Of a DNA stretch of 64,000 nt, positions 53,943-62,638 are shown in pieces. Source of the DNA: Nostoc sp. FACHB-973 (GTDB taxonomy: Bacteria > Cyanobacteriota > Cyanobacteriia > Cyanobacteriales > Nostocaceae); NCBI RefSeq assembly GCF_014698115.1, contig NZ_JACJSJ010000009.1:79692-143691 (forward strand). Reading direction: 5' to 3'. The position numbers and the translations under genes are program-made. Each line of letters starts with the position of its first letter. Positions within the stretch are counted from its first letter, which is position 1. The notes beneath the pieces were generated by a model that was given only the letters and a program-made list of their open reading frames with translations, had not been told where the DNA came from and ran no database searches.

Positions 53943-55058
53943 ATGCTACCTCTTACTGTTGGCGACCCGATTCCCTGGTTCACTCTTCCCTCAACCTCAA
54001 ACCCAACATTTCACTTTAACTCGGTTGGCGGATACCGTAGCATTTTATTTTTTTTCGGAAGTTCAAAAAACGACTACCTTCGGAAGATTATTGATGATTT
54101 CTTGAATCGACAGCAACAGTTTGCTGCCTATCAAGTACCATTCTTTGGTGTCAGTATAGACCCAGATGACACTTTTTTAGGAGAGTTAATCGAAAATAAA
54201 ACTTATTTTAAATTTCTTTGGGATTTTGAACGGAAAGTCAGCTTTGAATACGGTGTTTGTCAACCAAAAAATCAGGGAAGCAATGAACTACAATACAGAC
54301 CAACAATTTTTGTGTTGGATGAAAATTTACGAGTTCTCAAGGTTTTGCCAATCTCACCTACTACTCATCCTTGGGAGCAAGTGTTTGAGTTTATCAGTAG
54401 CTTACCTGCAATTACAGAAAATATTCCCGCAGCCAGACAAGCGCCTGTTTTATTTATACCCAATGTTCTAGAGCAAAGCTTTTGCCAACATTTAATTAAT
54501 TTGTACGAAGCAGATGGTGGTGAAGATTCTGGCTTTATGCGACAAATCGACGGCAAAACAGTCGGAGTTTATGATTATGAATTTAAAAAACGTCGAGACT
54601 ATTTAATTTCGGAACCTGAATTATTAAAGCAAATCAATCATATGATTATGCGGCGGGTTAAACCAGAAATCGAAAAGGCATTTCAATTTAGCATCACTCG
54701 CTTTGAACGCTACCTAGTATCCTGTTACGAAGGAACTGATAAAGCCTTTTTTAATCGTCATCGTGATAATACTACCAAAGGCACCGCCCACCGACGATTT
54801 GCTATGTCATTAAATCTGAATACTGGCGCTTATAAAGGTGGTGATTTGCGGTTTCCAGAATATGGACTCCAGCTTTATACTCCAAATGCCGGAGAAGCAG
54901 TGATTTTTTCTTGCTCGTTACTACATGAAGCTACCCCTGTCATCAGCGGGCGGCGCTTTGTTTTGCTGTCGTTCTTTTACAACGAAGAAGATGCTCGATT
55001 ACGGCAAGAAAATAGCAAGTACCTGGTAATCAATAATAGTGATGCCGATGCTAAATAA
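53943..55058 (+). CDS. Redoxin-2OG/Fe(II) oxygenase fusion
   Basis: The 371-residue protein has two domains. Residues 1-155 resemble AhpC/TSA-type redoxins (VGDPIPWFTLPS, FFGVSIDPDDTFLGEL, YRPTIFVLDENLRVL), but FFFGSSKNDYL stands where the peroxidatic Cys loop would be, with no Cys. Residues 165-350 form a prolyl-4-hydroxylase-type oxygenase: His273 and Asp275 in FNRHRDNTT, His328 in SCSLLHEATPV and Arg337/338 for 2-oxoglutarate. The oxygenase looks active and the redoxin catalytically dead, perhaps a binding or sensing part. The substrate is unknown. Confidence 0.88.
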   Translation: MLPLTVGDPIPWFTLPSTSNPTFHFNSVGGYRSILFFFGSSKNDYLRKIIDDFLNRQQQFAAYQVPFFGVSIDPDDTFLGELIENKTYFKFLWDFERKVSFEYGVCQPKNQGSNELQYRPTIFVLDENLRVLKVLPISPTTHPWEQVFEFISSLPAITENIPAARQAPVLFIPNVLEQSFCQHLINLYEADGGEDSGFMRQIDGKTVGVYDYEFKKRRDYLISEPELLKQINHMIMRRVKPEIEKAFQFSITRFERYLVSCYEGTDKAFFNRHRDNTTKGTAHRRFAMSLNLNTGAYKGGDLRFPEYGLQLYTPNAGEAVIFSCSLLHEATPVISGRRFVLLSFFYNEEDARLRQENSKYLVINNSDADAK

Positions 55059-55466
55059 AAAAGCAGCTTTTTAAATGATTAGCTTGTTATTGTACAAAAA
55101 AATTGAGCTAATATCGCTGCATTTTTCCTGCAATCTAATCCCAATGCTCTAGCTGAACTAGAAGTTGGTTAAATTAGTGTTGATTGCTGGTTGTTTAAAT
55201 TCTTAAGGGGACTTTAAACAAAGATCAATACCATTTTATGGCGATTAATCTCAATTCTTTATACATTGTGTGTTTAATATAGTTAGTGGATTATTTGCAC
55301 CCAAAATAAGAGATATAACAAAGGCGATTTGTCAGCATAGTACGACTAGCGAATGTGATAGCATAGTAAAGTTGGCAAATCAGATGCTAGCCTTTACACT
55401 AGCAAATCCTTTCCCTGCGTAAATTACAGATCATTTTGTAATGAATGTAGTTTGTCAATAGAGGTT
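55059..55466. other. Intergenic region upstream of PstS-like gene
   Basis: About 410 AT-rich bases. No Pho-box-like CTTAACCT repeat, gene or insertion is evident. Confidence 0.45.
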
Positions 55467-56561
55467 ATGAATCGTAACAGGATCGAGAATAATCGTAAAG
55501 TTCCGTTAACGGCAAAGCGCGTTACAATCACTAGTTTTATAATTATAGCTGCCCTTGTCGATGCTTATTTAATCTGGGCACTTTGGCCTAAAACTTGCCC
55601 AACAGGTCAACAAAAATTGAATAATTCATGTGTGCTAATTAGTTCTAACACTAACTTGGCAATTGCTCCTAAAGCTATAGTTTCTGCCACTAGTTCCATT
55701 CCTCTTTATCGTACTTTTGCTGAAGTACCTAACATTCCTCAGGGAATATTTAGATACGGTGGTTCTACAAGTTTTGCGCCATTAAGATCTCCAGCAATAA
55801 CGGCGCAAATTCTACAGGCTCATCCAGGATTTGAGTTAAGTTATGCTGCTCCAGTCGTAGTAACTCAATCTGGGTCTGGTAGTGGAATAAAAATGCTTTT
55901 AGAAGGTCAATTAAGTTTTTCTCAATCTTCTCGACCTGTAAAAACAGAAGAATTTGAAGAGGCGAAAACAAAGAATTTTAAGCTAGAACAAATACCTGTT
56001 GCCATTGACGGAGTTGCTTTTTACGTTAATCGTAATTTATCTGTTCCTGGTTTAACAGTGTCTCAGATTAAAGATATATACACTGGTAAAATCACAAACT
56101 GGAACCAAGTAGGTGGGCCAAATCTGGAAATTACTCCTTTGAGTCGCGATCCGAAAAATGGTGGTACTCCTGAATACGTTCAAGAAACAGTTATGGCAAA
56201 TGAATCATTTGCTGGAACTGTAAAACAAGATGTGCAAGACACTACAACTGCTATACAAATAGTTGCTAAAACTCCTGGCGGAATTAGTTATGCTACGGCG
56301 TCAGAAGTTTGTAACCAATCGATTAAGCCTCTTTCTCTTGCAAGAGAGGCTAATCAAAATTTTGTCTCTCCTTGTATGGGAGAACAAGTAAATAAAATTG
56401 ATTTTGCAAAGGACACTTACCCGCTAATTAGACGGCTGTTTGTTGTGATTAAACGAGATGGCACTTTCGATGAACAGGCGGGATTAGCTTATGCTAACTT
56501 ACTGCTGAGCGACCAAGGTCAACAACTAGTAAATCAAGCTGGTTTAGTGCCCATTCGCTGA
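55467..56561 (+). CDS. PstS-like phosphate-binding protein
   Basis: The 364-residue protein has one N-terminal transmembrane helix (RVTITSFIIIAALVDAYLIW), then a periplasmic type II binding fold: FRYGGSTSFAPL, VTQSGSGSGIKMLLEGQLSFSQSSRPV, YVNRNLSVPGLTVSQIKDIYTGKITNWNQVGG. The phosphate-contacting SGSGSG loop is present. No pst permease genes are near, so it may be an orphan binding protein or signalling component held in the membrane. Two Cys after the helix could pair. ATG 55467 has GAGG close upstream; the frame opens at TTG 55452. Confidence 0.88.
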   Translation: MNRNRIENNRKVPLTAKRVTITSFIIIAALVDAYLIWALWPKTCPTGQQKLNNSCVLISSNTNLAIAPKAIVSATSSIPLYRTFAEVPNIPQGIFRYGGSTSFAPLRSPAITAQILQAHPGFELSYAAPVVVTQSGSGSGIKMLLEGQLSFSQSSRPVKTEEFEEAKTKNFKLEQIPVAIDGVAFYVNRNLSVPGLTVSQIKDIYTGKITNWNQVGGPNLEITPLSRDPKNGGTPEYVQETVMANESFAGTVKQDVQDTTTAIQIVAKTPGGISYATASEVCNQSIKPLSLAREANQNFVSPCMGEQVNKIDFAKDTYPLIRRLFVVIKRDGTFDEQAGLAYANLLLSDQGQQLVNQAGLVPIR

Positions 56562-56587
56562 AGCACTCTCAACTATTGTCACAAGTT

Positions 56588-56606
56588 TTAGTCCCCTTTC
56601 GGGGAA
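56588..56606. terminator. CCCCTTTCGGGG hairpin between convergent genes
   Basis: CCCC-TTTC-GGGG is preceded by TTTTAGT on the forward strand. The region lies between the convergent PstS-like and uppS genes, so it may serve one or both as a weak terminator. Confidence 0.45.
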
Positions 56607-56628
56607 GTGTGAGTAGAAGTTTTGTACA

Positions 56629-57375
56629 CTAAGCTGAGAGTGAAGTTTTAATTTTACCAAAACGGCGATCGCGTTTTTGGTAACTCAACAAAGCCTGATG
56701 AAATGCTTCTGTGTCAAAATCTGGCCAGAGAACATCAGTAAAATACATTTCTGTATAGGCCATTTGCCACAACAGAAAGTTACTCAATCGCATCTCACCG
56801 CTGGTACGAATCAGCAAATCTGGTTCGGGAATATCTGCTGTGTAAAGGTGTTTTTCTATCAGACTTTCATTCACTTGTTCGGCACTGAGTTCACCTTGTT
56901 CTACTAATTCGGCTACTTGACGACAGACTTTTGTAATTTCGTTGCGGCTACCGTAGTTAACTGCAACAGTAAAGTGTATTGCTTGATTGTTTAAGGTTTC
57001 TGCCATTGAACGTTCCATTTGTGTTTGTAGAGATTTGGGTAGAACCGATAAATCTCCAATAAATGAAATTCGCACTCCTTCTTGATGCATCTGTGCTAAC
57101 TCGCGGTGTAATAATCGCTCAAATAAAAGCATGAGAAAATTCACTTCTTCAACGGGACGCTGCCAATTTTCTGTTGAGAAAGCATAGGCTGTTAGTGCTT
57201 TGATTCCCCAATGTTTACAGCAACGTAATAGTTCTTTGAGGGTTTTTGCTCCTTGGCGATGTCCGGCGATACGCGGTAATCCTCGATTCTTTGCCCATCG
57301 GCCGTTACCATCCATGATGACGGCGATGTGGTGGGGGAGGTGTTGGGGGTTTAGATCGGTGGGTAATGAAGTCAT
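56629..57375 (-). CDS. uppS: Isoprenyl transferase (undecaprenyl diphosphate synthase)
   Basis: The 248-residue cis-prenyltransferase has [17 protein letters not shown] with the catalytic Asp22, [41 protein letters not shown] and [28 protein letters not shown]. It makes C55 undecaprenyl diphosphate for peptidoglycan and O-antigen lipid carriers. It is cytoplasmic and alone on its strand. Confidence 0.95.
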   Translation of the reverse strand: MTSLPTDLNPQHLPHHIAVIMDGNGRWAKNRGLPRIAGHRQGAKTLKELLRCCKHWGIKALTAYAFSTENWQRPVEEVNFLMLLFERLLHRELAQMHQEGVRISFIGDLSVLPKSLQTQMERSMAETLNNQAIHFTVAVNYGSRNEITKVCRQVAELVEQGELSAEQVNESLIEKHLYTADIPEPDLLIRTSGEMRLSNFLLWQMAYTEMYFTDVLWPDFDTEAFHQALLSYQKRDRRFGKIKTSLSA

Positions 57376-57410
57376 GGGTTTTTGGTGTTGATAAGAATAA
57401 TGAAAAGTTC

Positions 57411-57481
57411 ACGCAGAGACGCAGAGACAAGGCAGCGCGGTCTTGGGGGTTTCCCCCATGAGCGACTGCCGCGCAGAGAGA
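57411..57481. repeat. Dispersed 70-bp repeat (CGCAGAGACGCAGAG type)
   Basis: The segment runs from CGCAGAGACGCAGAGACAAG through CAGCGCGGTCTTGGGGGTTT to GACTGCCGCGCAGAGAG. The same sequence with one mismatch lies on the other strand at 62641-62711, where it forms the 3' end of the oxoprolinase gene. CGCAGAGACGCAGAGG alone recurs at 50166. Confidence 0.88.
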
Positions 57482-57510
57482 GAGGAAGAGGCATAAAAAT
57501 ATTCATGTAG

Positions 57511-57530
57511 AGACGCGATGAATCGCGTCT
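57511..57530. repeat. 20-bp near-palindrome
   Basis: AGACGCGATGAATCGCGTCT is the second copy of the palindrome at 45428-45447, here just after the end of the ferritin-like gene (reverse). Confidence 0.75.
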
Positions 57531-57541
57531 GAACGATTGGT

Positions 57542-58480
57542 TTATTGAGGAGTTTCAAATAAAGTTTGTAGGTATTTTGGTGTGAGGGTGTTGTTCCAAG
57601 TCCACAAGTGGTGCATTGTGTGGGTGAAGGTGAAGAGGAGGGTTGTTTTGTTGGTTAATGACCAAGCGTTCCAGTTGAGGGTAGCCATCATGCGGCGGAG
57701 GGTACGTATGAGGTTGTTTCGTTGGTAGTTTTGAGAGCGGGTTTTGATGAGGGTGCGTCCAATTCGGATTAGTCCTGTATCAGGGAAAGCCCAGACGCCA
57801 AACCCCCAGAATTTGGTCATATGATTGATTTCGTCTTGTGCTAGTTCTTCTAGAACGTCGTAGAGTGCGCCTGTGGTGTGAGCCATTAGCCAAAGATAAA
57901 GGCAGGTTGCACCATATTCTGTAGCAATGCGGTGTAAGCCGTGGCGATATAAATCTTCGTAAGGGTCATCTGTAGGAAGATAGCCTCGAACTGTGCGATG
58001 TTTGGCGGTAATTTTCTCACCTGTTAGTTGGGTGTAGACTTTGATTAATGCAGGTGTGTGCTGACGTTCTTCTTTTTCCCATAAACCAAGTTCTAAGAGG
58101 TTGTTGTCTTCACCGACTGTTCCACCAACAAACCGCGCCATGTGAGGATGCAATTTTTCCAAATACTGGCGACTCGTTTGGGTATAGCCGCGAATGGGGG
58201 CTTCTGTATCCATTGCACCTATCAATATCGACAAAAATACTTCTGGTTCTATGCCGATAATTTGATTGCGATTAATTGTTTGCCAGTCGATGAGTTTCCA
58301 AGGACGCGGTTGGGGATTGGCAAACTGTATCGGTAAATCTTGCAGGCGATCGTGTAGTTTTTCGACTGCAAGATATTTGTCTATGAGGGAACGAATACGC
58401 TGCTGTGTTTGGAAATAGTGAGGACTGAGAGAGCTTTGACTTCCTGAGTCTTCTGCAAGTGGGCTGAGGGTGTGAAGCAT
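57542..58480 (-). CDS. Ferritin-like di-iron domain protein
   Basis: The 312-residue protein is all-helical. Di-iron ligands are suggested by Glu residues in MDTEAPIRG, EKEERQHTPAL (ExxxxH form) and ELAQDEINHMTKF, spaced as in ferritin-like or acyl-ACP-desaturase-like four-helix bundles. The C-terminal WNAWSLTNKTTLLFTFTHTM segment is hydrophobic and His-rich. Homologous cyanobacterial proteins are annotated only as ferritin-like. A role in desaturation or hydroxylation is possible. It is a single gene. Confidence 0.85.
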   Translation of the reverse strand: MLHTLSPLAEDSGSQSSLSPHYFQTQQRIRSLIDKYLAVEKLHDRLQDLPIQFANPQPRPWKLIDWQTINRNQIIGIEPEVFLSILIGAMDTEAPIRGYTQTSRQYLEKLHPHMARFVGGTVGEDNNLLELGLWEKEERQHTPALIKVYTQLTGEKITAKHRTVRGYLPTDDPYEDLYRHGLHRIATEYGATCLYLWLMAHTTGALYDVLEELAQDEINHMTKFWGFGVWAFPDTGLIRIGRTLIKTRSQNYQRNNLIRTLRRMMATLNWNAWSLTNKTTLLFTFTHTMHHLWTWNNTLTPKYLQTLFETPQ

Positions 58481-58582
58481 AATTTTTATACTTTACTTTT
58501 TATCTCTTTGCCCAATAGCCTAAGCGATCGCACTTGCTTTTGTCAGTCGGTGAAAGTAGGCAGTTTTATGTTATGGGGTTCC

Positions 58583-58603
58583 AAAAGTCGGGGAAAAAGT
58601 TGG
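58583..58603. repeat. AAAAGTCGGGG motif shared with the STAND leader
   Basis: AAAAGTCGGGGAAAAAGTTGG is almost the same as the stretch at 59956-59976 before the STAND NTPase gene. It may be a remnant of a similar leader. Confidence 0.55.
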
Positions 58604-58732
58604 TTAGAGAAAATTTGGGTTTCAAACCTCGCCCTTCTAAGACGACTTTACAAAGTTAGAAGAGAGAATTGCAGAAAATCTGGCGAAATTGTTAGAACAA
58701 GGGTAGATAAAAGTTAAGTAATAAGATAAATC

Positions 58733-58972
58733 ATGAACGTTTATAAAACATATATCACCATTGCAGATCCAAAGCAGTTAGTATTATCTGATTTACCATT
58801 TAAAGCAGGACAGAGAGTTGAGGTGACTATTTTGACAGAGGATAATCAAAGGGTTACTTTAGCAGAAGAATTAAAAAAGTTATTCCAAGAAATACAAGCG
58901 ATACACGCAGATAATCCCTTGACTGATGAAGAAATAGCAGCAGAAATTGAAGCTTATAGACGGGGAGAATGA
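58733..58972 (+). CDS. Small antitoxin-like protein (orphan)
   Basis: The 79-residue protein has a short strand-rich N-terminus (PKQLVLSDLPFKAGQRVEVTIL) like an AbrB/MazE-type or plasmid-stability fold, and an acidic helical end (LKKLFQEIQAI, EEIAAEIEAYRRGE) of the kind that wraps a toxin. Its stop overlaps an ATG (AATGA at 58968-58972), but that frame ends after five codons (MKVKG), so the usual PIN or MazF partner seems to have been lost. Confidence 0.72.
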   Translation: MNVYKTYITIADPKQLVLSDLPFKAGQRVEVTILTEDNQRVTLAEELKKLFQEIQAIHADNPLTDEEIAAEIEAYRRGE

Positions 58973-58994
58973 AAGTTAAAGGTTAATGTTGATT

Positions 58995-59696
58995 TTATTC
59001 TGGTAAATCCCCAAATCGCTGACGATAACGCTCAAGTTGTTGTTGCACTAGTTCTAATTGCTGGCGAGTTTGCTGTTCGATTTCTTCTGGAGTTTGATAG
59101 CGCTTCCCTTGCTGGTCATACCAATACAAAACCTGACGTGGGATATTACCAGATACGTATTGCCCTCTACCAATTCCTAAATTAATTTCTGGCATCCAAA
59201 AAGGTTCACCAATTTGTAATTGATAGCTACCATCTACTAAGCGATAAACTTCAAAAGGTTGGTGGCGATCGCGTTGCCAATACTCTGGATTATAAATAAT
59301 GTAGTACAGTACCCCTAACTTGGCATAAGTATCTAATTTCTTGTCGTATTCTCCTCCTGGAGTTAAGGAAACAATTTCTAAAGCCAAGATCGGCACAATG
59401 TTGTTTTCTTCCCAAACAACATAGCTTTTACGAGATTTACCTGCCTTGCGGCGTTCTACACCCAAGCTCAAAAATCCGTCCGGGACAATGGGCACAAGTG
59501 GACTGACCCCTGTAGTATGGTAAACGCCCATATCCACACTGAAAAACCAATCATTACGGTTTGCCCAAATATATTGCAGCAAGAAGAGGAGTAGATTGGG
59601 AATAAAATTCTGGTCTTCGTTATCCACAGGTGTATCGTCTGAACAAGGAAGTTCAGCACTGCTTGGCAAAGATTGGCGGGGGTCGGATTTCACCAT
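58995..59696 (-). CDS. Uma2 family endonuclease (DUF820)
   Basis: The 233-residue protein is of the same branch as the one at 19437: YIWANRNDWFFSVDMGVYH, PDGFLSLGVERR, SYVVWEENNIVPILALEIVSLTPGGEYDKKLDTYAKLGVLYYIIYNP. The Asp of the PDGFLSL strand and Glu of ALEIVS are the presumed active-site residues. The C-terminus is a Gln-rich helix (RQQLELVQQQLERYRQR). It is flanked by a dispersed repeat element (59733-59899) upstream. Role unknown. Confidence 0.9.
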   Translation of the reverse strand: MVKSDPRQSLPSSAELPCSDDTPVDNEDQNFIPNLLLFLLQYIWANRNDWFFSVDMGVYHTTGVSPLVPIVPDGFLSLGVERRKAGKSRKSYVVWEENNIVPILALEIVSLTPGGEYDKKLDTYAKLGVLYYIIYNPEYWQRDRHQPFEVYRLVDGSYQLQIGEPFWMPEINLGIGRGQYVSGNIPRQVLYWYDQQGKRYQTPEEIEQQTRQQLELVQQQLERYRQRFGDLPE

Positions 59697-59732
59697 AAGT
59701 AATGATGGTGCTGAGGTGACCTAATATGAAGA

Positions 59733-59899
59733 AGAATTCAGAACTCAGGAGTCAGAAGTCAGAATAAATTGCAGTCTAACTGGGTGATGGTGCAGCGATA
59801 GCAAGTCCGCCTTATAGGCAAAAAAGTATTAAATATTACCATTATTCAACTCTATCCCTTGATGGGTAAACTATTCACCAATTCTGAATTCTGACTCCT
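59733..59899. repeat. Non-autonomous element with AATTCAG/AGTCAG ends
   Basis: Left end AGAATTCAGAACTCAGGAGT is complementary to the right end AATTCTGAATTCTGACTCCT. The core GTCTAACTGGGTGATGGTG is related to the copy at 52187-52390. Confidence 0.65.
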
Positions 59900-59947
59900 T
59901 TTTATTTTATTAGACAAGAAGGCTTTTATTATTTCGCTGTTGAGCCA

Positions 59948-59976
59948 AAGTCGGAAAAGTCGGGGAAAAAGTCGGA
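59948..59976 (+). promoter_or_regulatory. Three AAAGTCGG direct repeats before STAND gene
   Basis: AAAGTCGG occurs three times, spaced 9 and 12 bases, ending 91 bases before the ATG at 60068. A diverged two-unit copy is at 58583-58603. It could be a regulator site or a leader RNA element; the function is inferred only from position and repetition. Confidence 0.4.
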
Positions 59977-60067
59977 TTTACAAAATCTTATCCGAAAATT
60001 TGAGAAGCATAACTGTAGAGTAATTTATAGTTGTCAATAAAGTCTGAACTACCCTAGTCGTTACACA

Positions 60068-62485
60068 ATGGACGCCCAAGCAGCATTAGCATGGTTAGAC
60101 ACCATAGTTCCTGCTCAGACCGGGGAACGGTTGAGCGATTTGCAAAAAGTTATTCTTGGGCAAGTTTGGTTGGGTAGGAAATACTTGGATATCGCTCATT
60201 CTTACGGTTGTACGGAAGGACACGCCAAGGATGCTGGTTCTCAGTTATGGAAGTTGCTCTCTTTGGTACTGCGCCAGAAGATTACTAAAAGTAATTGTCG
60301 CGCTACTTTGGAACGGGTTCTGAGAAAAAGTAATACGATATCCAATCTGATTGATTACTCCAGAACGCCACACGCTACGCCAAAATTAGAGGATAGCAAT
60401 TTTATTGGACGACAAGATGCGATCGCTCACCTGAATACTTTGGTAAATCAAGGGTCGAAAGTGATTGTCATTCAAGGTGAAGGCGGTTTAGGCAAAACTA
60501 CTCTGGCGCAGCAATATCTCCAAACTCAGGAATTTGATTTGGTTTTGGAACTGCTGATGGCGAAGGAAACGCAAAACATCACTCCCGCTGAACGAGTTGT
60601 GGAGGAATGGCTCAAACAAGATTTTGCTGAAGAATCTGGGGTAGAATTTGGGGTAACTTTGGCACGACTCAAGCGCCAACTCCATAATCGGCGAATTGGG
60701 GTGTTAATTGACAATCTCGAACCTGCATTAGACCAACAAGGTGGGTTGATTGGTTCGCACCGCAACTATGTAGAACTATTGCGGGTTTTGGCTGATGCCA
60801 GGGTGCAATCTGTTACCCTAATTACTAGCCGCGATCGCCTTTGTGAACCTGGGCTAAATGTCAATCACTATCGGCTTCCTGGTTTGGATCGAAGTGCATG
60901 GCAACAGTTTTTTAGCAACCGTGGATTAGCGATCGATTCGCCAACTTTAGAAACCATGCATCGCACCTATGGCGGTAATGCTAAAGCAATGGGAATTCTC
61001 TGTGGTTCGATTCAAGAGGATTTTGACGGTGATATGGCTGTTTATTGGCAAGAAAATCATGCCGACCCCCTAGCAGCAACTGACTTAAAAAATTTAGCCG
61101 TTAGTCAAATTAATCGTTTACAAAATCTCGATTCCCAAGCCTATCGTTTGCTTTGCCGTTTGGGATGTTATCGTTATCAAGACATACCCAGTATTCCATC
61201 TCAAGGATTGTTTTGTTTACTTTGGGATGTTCCACCTGACCAACATCGCCAAATTATTACTTCCTTAAGAAATCGGTCTTTGATAGAGTGCGATCGAGGT
61301 AAATATTGGCTGCATCCGGTGATTCGGAAAGAAGCGATCGCTCGTTTGCGCCCCAGCGATGAATGGGAAATTGCCAACCACAAAGCCGCCGAATTTTGGA
61401 CAGCTAGTGTTAAAAAAATTGAAACTTTTAAAGATGCTTTACAAGCTTTAGAAGCATATTATCACTACCTCGATATTCAGGAATTTGAGTTAGCAGGTAA
61501 AGTTATTCTCCAAAGCCGAAATAATCAATGGCAACAGTTTTTACCTCTGGGAAGTACGCTGTATCGTATGGGTTTCATTCAACCTATACTGACGGCAATT
61601 AATCAAGTTGTTAACAATCTGGATAATCACCAAAATCTCAGCGAACTTTACAATATATTGGGCGATTTATACTGGATAACAGGTAAAATTAGTCAAGCGA
61701 TCGCCTGTCAAGAAAAAACTATTAATCTAGCAACCCAAGCACTCAAATCACTTGTACCTCAACCAGAAAATAAACATACAGTTTACTGTCTGAGGATGCT
61801 TGAGGTAGATTCTTTATTAAGTATTGGTCTTTATCAAATAGATCTGTGGGAATTGGAAGCTGCTGCACAATTATTTCAACAAGTAATTTACCTCGCTCAA
61901 AATACCGAGCATCATCGCTGGGCAGAAAAAGCTTCAGTGTGTTTAGCTTTGGTATATTCTTATTTAGGTTTGCGTGATGCTTCTTCTGCATTAGCAAATG
62001 TAGCTTATCAAAATATTACGAACCAACAACTGGTAGAACAAACAGGGAGGTTTGCCTATTTCATCCAAATTTTGGGTCAAACCTACATCAATTTAGGAGA
62101 ATTTGAACAGGCAAATCAAATGTTTCACCAAGCTTTGACTTTTGCTGAAGAAAGTCACTATATGCAGGTAAAAGCCAAAACACTCAATGGGTTAGCAGAA
62201 ATTTATCGGCATCAAGCAGATTTGGAATTAGCTCTTGCTAATCATACAGAAGCAATCGAACTTTTGGAAAAAATCGGTGCTAAATGTGACTTAGCTGAAG
62301 CTTATTTTCAATTGGGTTTAACTTATCAAAAAATGGCAAAGGCTGATGAGAGTAAGATGAATTTTCATCAAGCGATTCAGTTATTTACTGAAATCAAAGC
62401 TCCTAAACAAGTTGAAAGAATTTCACAGCATAATTCAGAATTATTTAGGACTTACGCATTGACAATAAATACCAAAAATGAATAA
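60068..62485 (+). CDS. STAND NTPase with N-terminal HTH and C-terminal TPRs
   Basis: The 805-residue protein has an N-terminal helical domain (1-95: LSDLQKVILGQVWLGRKYLDIAHSYGCTEGHAKDAGSQLWKLLS), like the vWA-MoxR-associated N-terminal HTH. The NB-ARC/AAA NTPase follows with P-loop GEGGLGKTTLA (137-147), Walker B VLIDNLEP and sensor LITSRDRL. A winged region and several TPRs make up about 470-790. It is an NLR-like switch that may belong to conflict or signalling systems. The last 12 residues (RTYALTINTKNE) come from an insertion-sequence-end-like AGGACTTACGCA, so the native C-terminus may be lost. Confidence 0.9.
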   Translation: MDAQAALAWLDTIVPAQTGERLSDLQKVILGQVWLGRKYLDIAHSYGCTEGHAKDAGSQLWKLLSLVLRQKITKSNCRATLERVLRKSNTISNLIDYSRTPHATPKLEDSNFIGRQDAIAHLNTLVNQGSKVIVIQGEGGLGKTTLAQQYLQTQEFDLVLELLMAKETQNITPAERVVEEWLKQDFAEESGVEFGVTLARLKRQLHNRRIGVLIDNLEPALDQQGGLIGSHRNYVELLRVLADARVQSVTLITSRDRLCEPGLNVNHYRLPGLDRSAWQQFFSNRGLAIDSPTLETMHRTYGGNAKAMGILCGSIQEDFDGDMAVYWQENHADPLAATDLKNLAVSQINRLQNLDSQAYRLLCRLGCYRYQDIPSIPSQGLFCLLWDVPPDQHRQIITSLRNRSLIECDRGKYWLHPVIRKEAIARLRPSDEWEIANHKAAEFWTASVKKIETFKDALQALEAYYHYLDIQEFELAGKVILQSRNNQWQQFLPLGSTLYRMGFIQPILTAINQVVNNLDNHQNLSELYNILGDLYWITGKISQAIACQEKTINLATQALKSLVPQPENKHTVYCLRMLEVDSLLSIGLYQIDLWELEAAAQLFQQVIYLAQNTEHHRWAEKASVCLALVYSYLGLRDASSALANVAYQNITNQQLVEQTGRFAYFIQILGQTYINLGEFEQANQMFHQALTFAEESHYMQVKAKTLNGLAEIYRHQADLELALANHTEAIELLEKIGAKCDLAEAYFQLGLTYQKMAKADESKMNFHQAIQLFTEIKAPKQVERISQHNSELFRTYALTINTKNE

Positions 62486-62509
62486 GTTTAAAAGCTGCAT
62501 CTTTCGTAA

Positions 62510-62530
62510 GGGCACAGCAATGCTGTGCCC
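62510..62530. repeat. Palindromic repeat GGGCACAGC-AAT-GCTGTGCCC
   Basis: A perfect 9-bp stem with 3-base loop lies just after the STAND gene. It resembles the central palindrome of the MITE at 33306. It may end transcription of the STAND gene. Confidence 0.65.
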
Positions 62531-62638
62531 CTACAGCATGGAGATTTATACCCGCGCCGGAGAAGTCGTTGGCAATGATGGCATTGTGGAAATTGGGCAT
62601 TAGAACTACACGTTTTAAGCGCAGCTGCATCACTCATA

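Larger units (their letters stand above)
59697..60067. other. Intergenic region with repeat element and direct repeats
   Basis: About 370 bases between divergent genes. It includes the dispersed element at 59733-59899 and three AAAGTCGG direct repeats at 59948-59976 in front of the STAND NTPase gene. No gene is seen. Confidence 0.5.

Noticed and set aside
55059..55466. Pho box before the PstS-like gene
   Set aside because: No run of CTTAACCT-like units was found.
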